Source: Dehalococcoidia bacterium UBA1123 (GTDB lineage: Bacteria > Chloroflexota > Dehalococcoidia > Lucifugimonadales > UBA1123). Taken from it: 43,387 nt of DNA. The translations under genes were made by a program, and so were the position numbers. Shown piece after piece: positions 40,767 to 43,387 of this stretch (its first letter is position 1; each line of letters begins with the position of its first letter). The stretch spans positions 1-43,387 of the forward strand of contig DCAW01000143.1 of the NCBI GenBank assembly GCA_002313895.1. Reading direction: 5' to 3'. The notes under the pieces are model-generated. The model saw nothing but the letters and a program-made list of their open reading frames with translations, made no database searches and had not been told where the DNA came from.

Positions 40767-41795
40767 ATGGTTAGACCACATGGACTGCTGAGGGCGGGGT
40801 TCCCTTTCCTGAAGACGCTTGGTATGCGGCGAATCACCAACTTTCCTGCCGATGTCGCCTTCGGGGCCGAAGGGCGTATTTACATACTGCTGAGGACCGA
40901 GGTTGACGCGGAAATCAGGGTGTGGCACTTCGATGACGCTGAATCGCTGACAGACCAACTGATCGGCATCGGCGGATTAGGCAAAGATGACGGCAAGATG
41001 ACTTGGCCGGTGCAAATTATCGCAGACGCCGACGAAAACCTGTTTGTCTCCGATGAAGCGTTGCATCGGATTACGTCCTTCAATATGGACGGAGAGTTTG
41101 TGGCGAATTGGGGCGAACAAGGATCGGAGGATGGTCAATTGAATGGCCCTTCGGGTATCGCCTTCGATGCCGATGGGAACGTTCTGGTGGTAGACACCCT
41201 CAATCACAGAGTCCAGAAATTCACCAGTGCAGGAAAATTCATTTCCAAGTGGGGGAGCTTCGGTTCTGAGCCAGGCCAGTTCAACATGCCCTGGGGCATT
41301 CATGTTGACGAACTTGGTGATGTTTACGTGGTGGACTGGCGCAACGACCGAATCCAGAAGTTCAACTCTGACGGAGAATTCGTCTTCGAGATCGGGACGT
41401 CAGGGAATGGCGACGGCCAGTTTAACCGTCCCACCGGCGTGGCTGTGGACGCCGATGGCGACATTTATGTCGCTGACTGCGGCAACAACCGCGTTCAGAT
41501 GTTCAACGAGCACGGGCGCTATTTACAGAAATTCCTGGGCGACGCGACTCTATCTCGCGTGGCGCGTAACTACATGCTCACCAACGCCTTCCCGAATCGG
41601 TTGCGTGACATGGCAAATCTGGAGCAGGAAAAGCTTCTTCGCAGTCCCAAGTCGGTCCGAGTAGACGCAGAGGGCCGCATGTACGTTCCCGATTACAGGT
41701 CATATCGCGTGCAGGTTTATCAGAAAGAGGCCATACACCTCACCGAACAGCAGTTGGCGCCACCTCTGCGAGCGCCGACGCTCCAGACCGTCTAG
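40767..41795 (+). CDS. NHL-repeat beta-propeller protein
   Basis: 342 residues from ATG 40767 with GAGAGGTG upstream. After a 25-residue lead, five to six NHL blades follow; typical repeats read PSGIAFDADGNVLVVDTLNH, RVQKFTSAGKFISKWGS, PWGIHVDELGDVYVVDWRN and PTGVAVDADGDIYVADCGNN, spaced by 45-47 residues. A helical insert (ARNYMLTNAFPNRLRDMANL) separates the last blade (SPKSVRVDAEGRMYVPDYRS). No signal peptide or membrane helix is seen. NHL propellers bind proteins, RNA or ligands, or act as lyases. It is third in the DUF1800-DUF1501 operon and likely serves the same unknown process. Confidence 0.93.
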   Translation: MVRPHGLLRAGFPFLKTLGMRRITNFPADVAFGAEGRIYILLRTEVDAEIRVWHFDDAESLTDQLIGIGGLGKDDGKMTWPVQIIADADENLFVSDEALHRITSFNMDGEFVANWGEQGSEDGQLNGPSGIAFDADGNVLVVDTLNHRVQKFTSAGKFISKWGSFGSEPGQFNMPWGIHVDELGDVYVVDWRNDRIQKFNSDGEFVFEIGTSGNGDGQFNRPTGVAVDADGDIYVADCGNNRVQMFNEHGRYLQKFLGDATLSRVARNYMLTNAFPNRLRDMANLEQEKLLRSPKSVRVDAEGRMYVPDYRSYRVQVYQKEAIHLTEQQLAPPLRAPTLQTV

Positions 41796-41832
41796 ACGGA
41801 TTTAACGAAGCGCGCTGAACTGGATTCACATG

Positions 41833-41869
41833 GGGGTACGTCACGACGTGCCCCTGTTTGGTTAGTTTT
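41833..41869 (+). terminator. rho-independent-like terminator after the NHL gene
   Basis: GGGGTACGT (41833-41841) and ACGTGCCCC (41846-41854) pair over nine positions with one G-T wobble around a four-base loop, followed by the T-rich TGTTTGGTTAGTTTT. It separates the DUF1800-DUF1501-NHL operon from the Rieske gene at 41901. Confidence 0.7.
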
Positions 41870-41900
41870 CAATTCATGAACCTCAACTAAGGAGGCCCCG

Positions 41901-43387
41901 ATGGCAACGGCAATCCAAGGACAAATTCGAGTCGGAACGTTGGATGAACTGATTGCAAAAGGATGCTCCGTGGTCACCGGAGGGGGTCACACAATTGCAG
42001 TGTTCGCGCATGACGACGACGTGTACGCTTTGGACAATCGCTGTCCTCACATGGGCTTTCCACTTGACCGGGGCACCGTAAAAGACGGCCTGCTCACCTG
42101 TCACTGGCATCACGCAAGATTCGACCTTTCGAGCGGCGGGACGTTTGACCCATTTGCCGACGATGTGCGCTCCTTCCCTGTGACAGTCGTGGACGGCGAG
42201 GTATGGGTCAACCCATCCCCGCCAGAATCCGATCCCGTTGAGCGATGGTCCGATAGATTGCACGACGGCATGGAGCACAATATTCGACTGGTGATCGCGA
42301 AATCTGCGCTGGGATTGAATTCTGCTGGAGCCGACTACAAGACGCCGCTCCGCATAGGCTCGGATTTCGGAATGACCTATTCTGACGAGGGATGGGGTCA
42401 GGCCATGAGCATCCTGACATGCGCCGCGAACATTCTGCCGCATCTCGCCGAAGAAGACCGTCCTCGCGCCATCTATCAGGGTCTACGGCATGTAGCAACC
42501 GAGTGCGAGGGCAGGCCTCCAAGATTCGTCGTTGACCCCCTACCCACTGGAGAGACCCGCCCAGAGGTGTTCAAAAAGTGGTTCAGAAATTTCATCGAGG
42601 TCCGAAATGACGAAGGGGCCGAGCGCGCCCTGAGGACTGCGATTGAAGTTGGATTGTCTCAATCAGACATTGCAGACATGATCTTCGCCGCTGCAACAGA
42701 CCGCATCTACATTGACGCTGGTCACATCGTGGACTTTGCAAACAAAGCCTTCGAACATCTCGACCACATCGGCTGGGAGCATTCGGCGCAAGTTTTGACC
42801 AGCCTGGCGCTTGGAATGGCGACCGCGCGAAGAAGCGAGGAACTGAACGCATGGCGAAATCCCATCGACATATCGTCGATGGTCTGGGAGGCACGGCGAG
42901 AGCTTGCTGAACTCTTCGAGCAAGGTGAAAGCAAACTGGGCGAATGGGACGGCGAACAGGAATTGGCCGACATAATCCTTCAAGATGATCCCGGAGCGAC
43001 GTTGGACGCCATCAAATCAGCAGTCAGGTACGGGGCTTCGCCGGAGCAGTTGGGATCAACAGTTGCCTACGCCGCGTTCCTCAGGATGGCGCGGTTCCAC
43101 ACCTCGAACGAATTTGCCGATTGGGACACTGTGCACAACACCCTGACAGCCGCCAACGCCCTGCATCAAGCATTGAAGCGAGCGCCGTCAGTGGAATTGG
43201 CGAGAGCCGTGCTGGATACAGCCATGAGTGTGTATCTCGATAGATTCCTGAACGTGCCGGCTCAGCGAATGCCAACTCCCAACGGCGATCAGGTGGACGC
43301 GGAAGCATTTGGCCCCCAACTGTTGTCCCAGATGAACGTTCAACAGCAGGTTGAACAATCGGCCCAAGTTGTCTCTGACTATCTGAC
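41901..43387 (+). CDS. Rieske [2Fe-2S] domain fused to a large helical domain, 3' truncated by the window end
   Basis: ATG 41901 follows TAAGGAGG closely; 495 codons are open to the last base, so the end is outside. Residues 1-110 form a Rieske ferredoxin domain with both cluster motifs, CPH (C48, H50) and CHWH (C67, H70), spaced 16 residues apart as usual. From about residue 115 to the window end the sequence is almost wholly helical and contains many histidines (MEHNIRL, GHIVDFANKAFEHLDHIGWEH, MARFHTSNEFADWDTVHNTL). It is not the StAR-like catalytic domain of ring-hydroxylating oxygenases: no facial-triad pattern is apparent. I do not recognise the family; a questin-oxidase-like helical domain is a weak guess. 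It is cytosolic, with its own likely transcription unit after the terminator at 41833. Confidence 0.85.
   Translation, partial: MATAIQGQIRVGTLDELIAKGCSVVTGGGHTIAVFAHDDDVYALDNRCPHMGFPLDRGTVKDGLLTCHWHHARFDLSSGGTFDPFADDVRSFPVTVVDGEVWVNPSPPESDPVERWSDRLHDGMEHNIRLVIAKSALGLNSAGADYKTPLRIGSDFGMTYSDEGWGQAMSILTCAANILPHLAEEDRPRAIYQGLRHVATECEGRPPRFVVDPLPTGETRPEVFKKWFRNFIEVRNDEGAERALRTAIEVGLSQSDIADMIFAAATDRIYIDAGHIVDFANKAFEHLDHIGWEHSAQVLTSLALGMATARRSEELNAWRNPIDISSMVWEARRELAELFEQGESKLGEWDGEQELADIILQDDPGATLDAIKSAVRYGASPEQLGSTVAYAAFLRMARFHTSNEFADWDTVHNTLTAANALHQALKRAPSVELARAVLDTAMSVYLDRFLNVPAQRMPTPNGDQVDAEAFGPQLLSQMNVQQQVEQSAQVVSDYL

Noticed and set aside
1..43387. tRNA genes, rRNA, CRISPR arrays, insertion sequences, integrase or attachment sites
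   Set aside because: Gaps were read by eye on both strands; no cloverleaf-like sequence, regular repeat-spacer pattern, transposase motif or direct target duplication was found. A covariance-model scan could still reveal a small RNA.

Overview
This 43.4 kb window is a densely packed piece of bacterial chromosome of about 55-57% GC by eye. Genes sit in short runs on both strands, intergenic gaps are small, and TTG or GTG starts behind good Shine-Dalgarno sites are frequent. I see no rRNA, tRNA, CRISPR array, phage gene, transposase or plasmid gene. The content is a catabolic collection: two luciferase-like flavin oxidoreductases, four amidohydrolases of different families (one decayed), two enolase-superfamily genes (one decayed), paired CaiB/BaiF CoA-transferases, two enoyl-CoA hydratases, split MaoC-type dehydratases, an orphan PhnD-like protein and a DUF1800/DUF1501/NHL operon. 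This profile resembles uncultured Chloroflexota of the SAR202 / Dehalococcoidia-related lineage, which are known for paralogue expansions of these families. That assignment is inference from gene content; there is no marker gene here.

Layout. Positions 1-4243: an Fe-S oxidoreductase end, an alkylglycerone-phosphate-synthase-like FAD oxidase, a quinone oxidoreductase and an SDR-fold protein without its catalytic tyrosine. Positions 4397-6881: a cobalamin-binding/radical-SAM-fold protein that has lost all three cluster cysteines, divergent from a membrane-anchored tandem FHA gene cut by an in-frame TGA. Positions 7032-10371: a YtcJ-like amidohydrolase, a decayed ACMSD-like amidohydrolase, a small membrane protein and an isolated GH67-type N-terminal domain. 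Positions 10390-18269: alpha/beta hydrolase, nitroreductase, FAD amine-oxidase type protein, Atz/Trz-type amidohydrolase, MFS exporter, methyltransferase and an NtaA/DszA-type flavin monooxygenase. Positions 18294-20214: an SDR and an enolase-superfamily gene, co-oriented and both pseudogenes.

Positions 20632-24170: an MFS transporter, then a phosphate module (Lrp-type ligand-binding domain, DUF47/PhoU-like protein, PiT permease). Positions 24215-31455: aldo/keto reductase, F420-type LLM oxidoreductase, imidazolonepropionase-like amidohydrolase, an enoyl-CoA hydratase with two MaoC-type half dehydratases, a rhamnonate-dehydratase-like enolase and a PhnD-like protein. Positions 31655-38015: a GlcG/HbpS protein and a class IV aminotransferase behind a strong promoter with a palindromic operator, a Gfo/Idh/MocA oxidoreductase, two adjacent CoA-transferase subunits and a second enoyl-CoA hydratase. 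Positions 38169-43387: DUF1800, DUF1501 and NHL genes behind a good sigma-70 promoter, a terminator, and a Rieske protein fused to a large helical domain that leaves the window.

Taken together the genes read as small, exchangeable modules for hydrolysing, oxidising, CoA-activating and hydrating organic acids, with exporters between them. The most unusual points are the cysteine-less radical SAM homologue, the Rieske-helical fusion beside DUF1800/DUF1501/NHL, the CoA-transferase pair in which only one subunit has the expected aspartate, the palindrome over the 31549 promoter, and the cluster of recent pseudogenes whose premature stops are mostly single GC-to-AT transitions.
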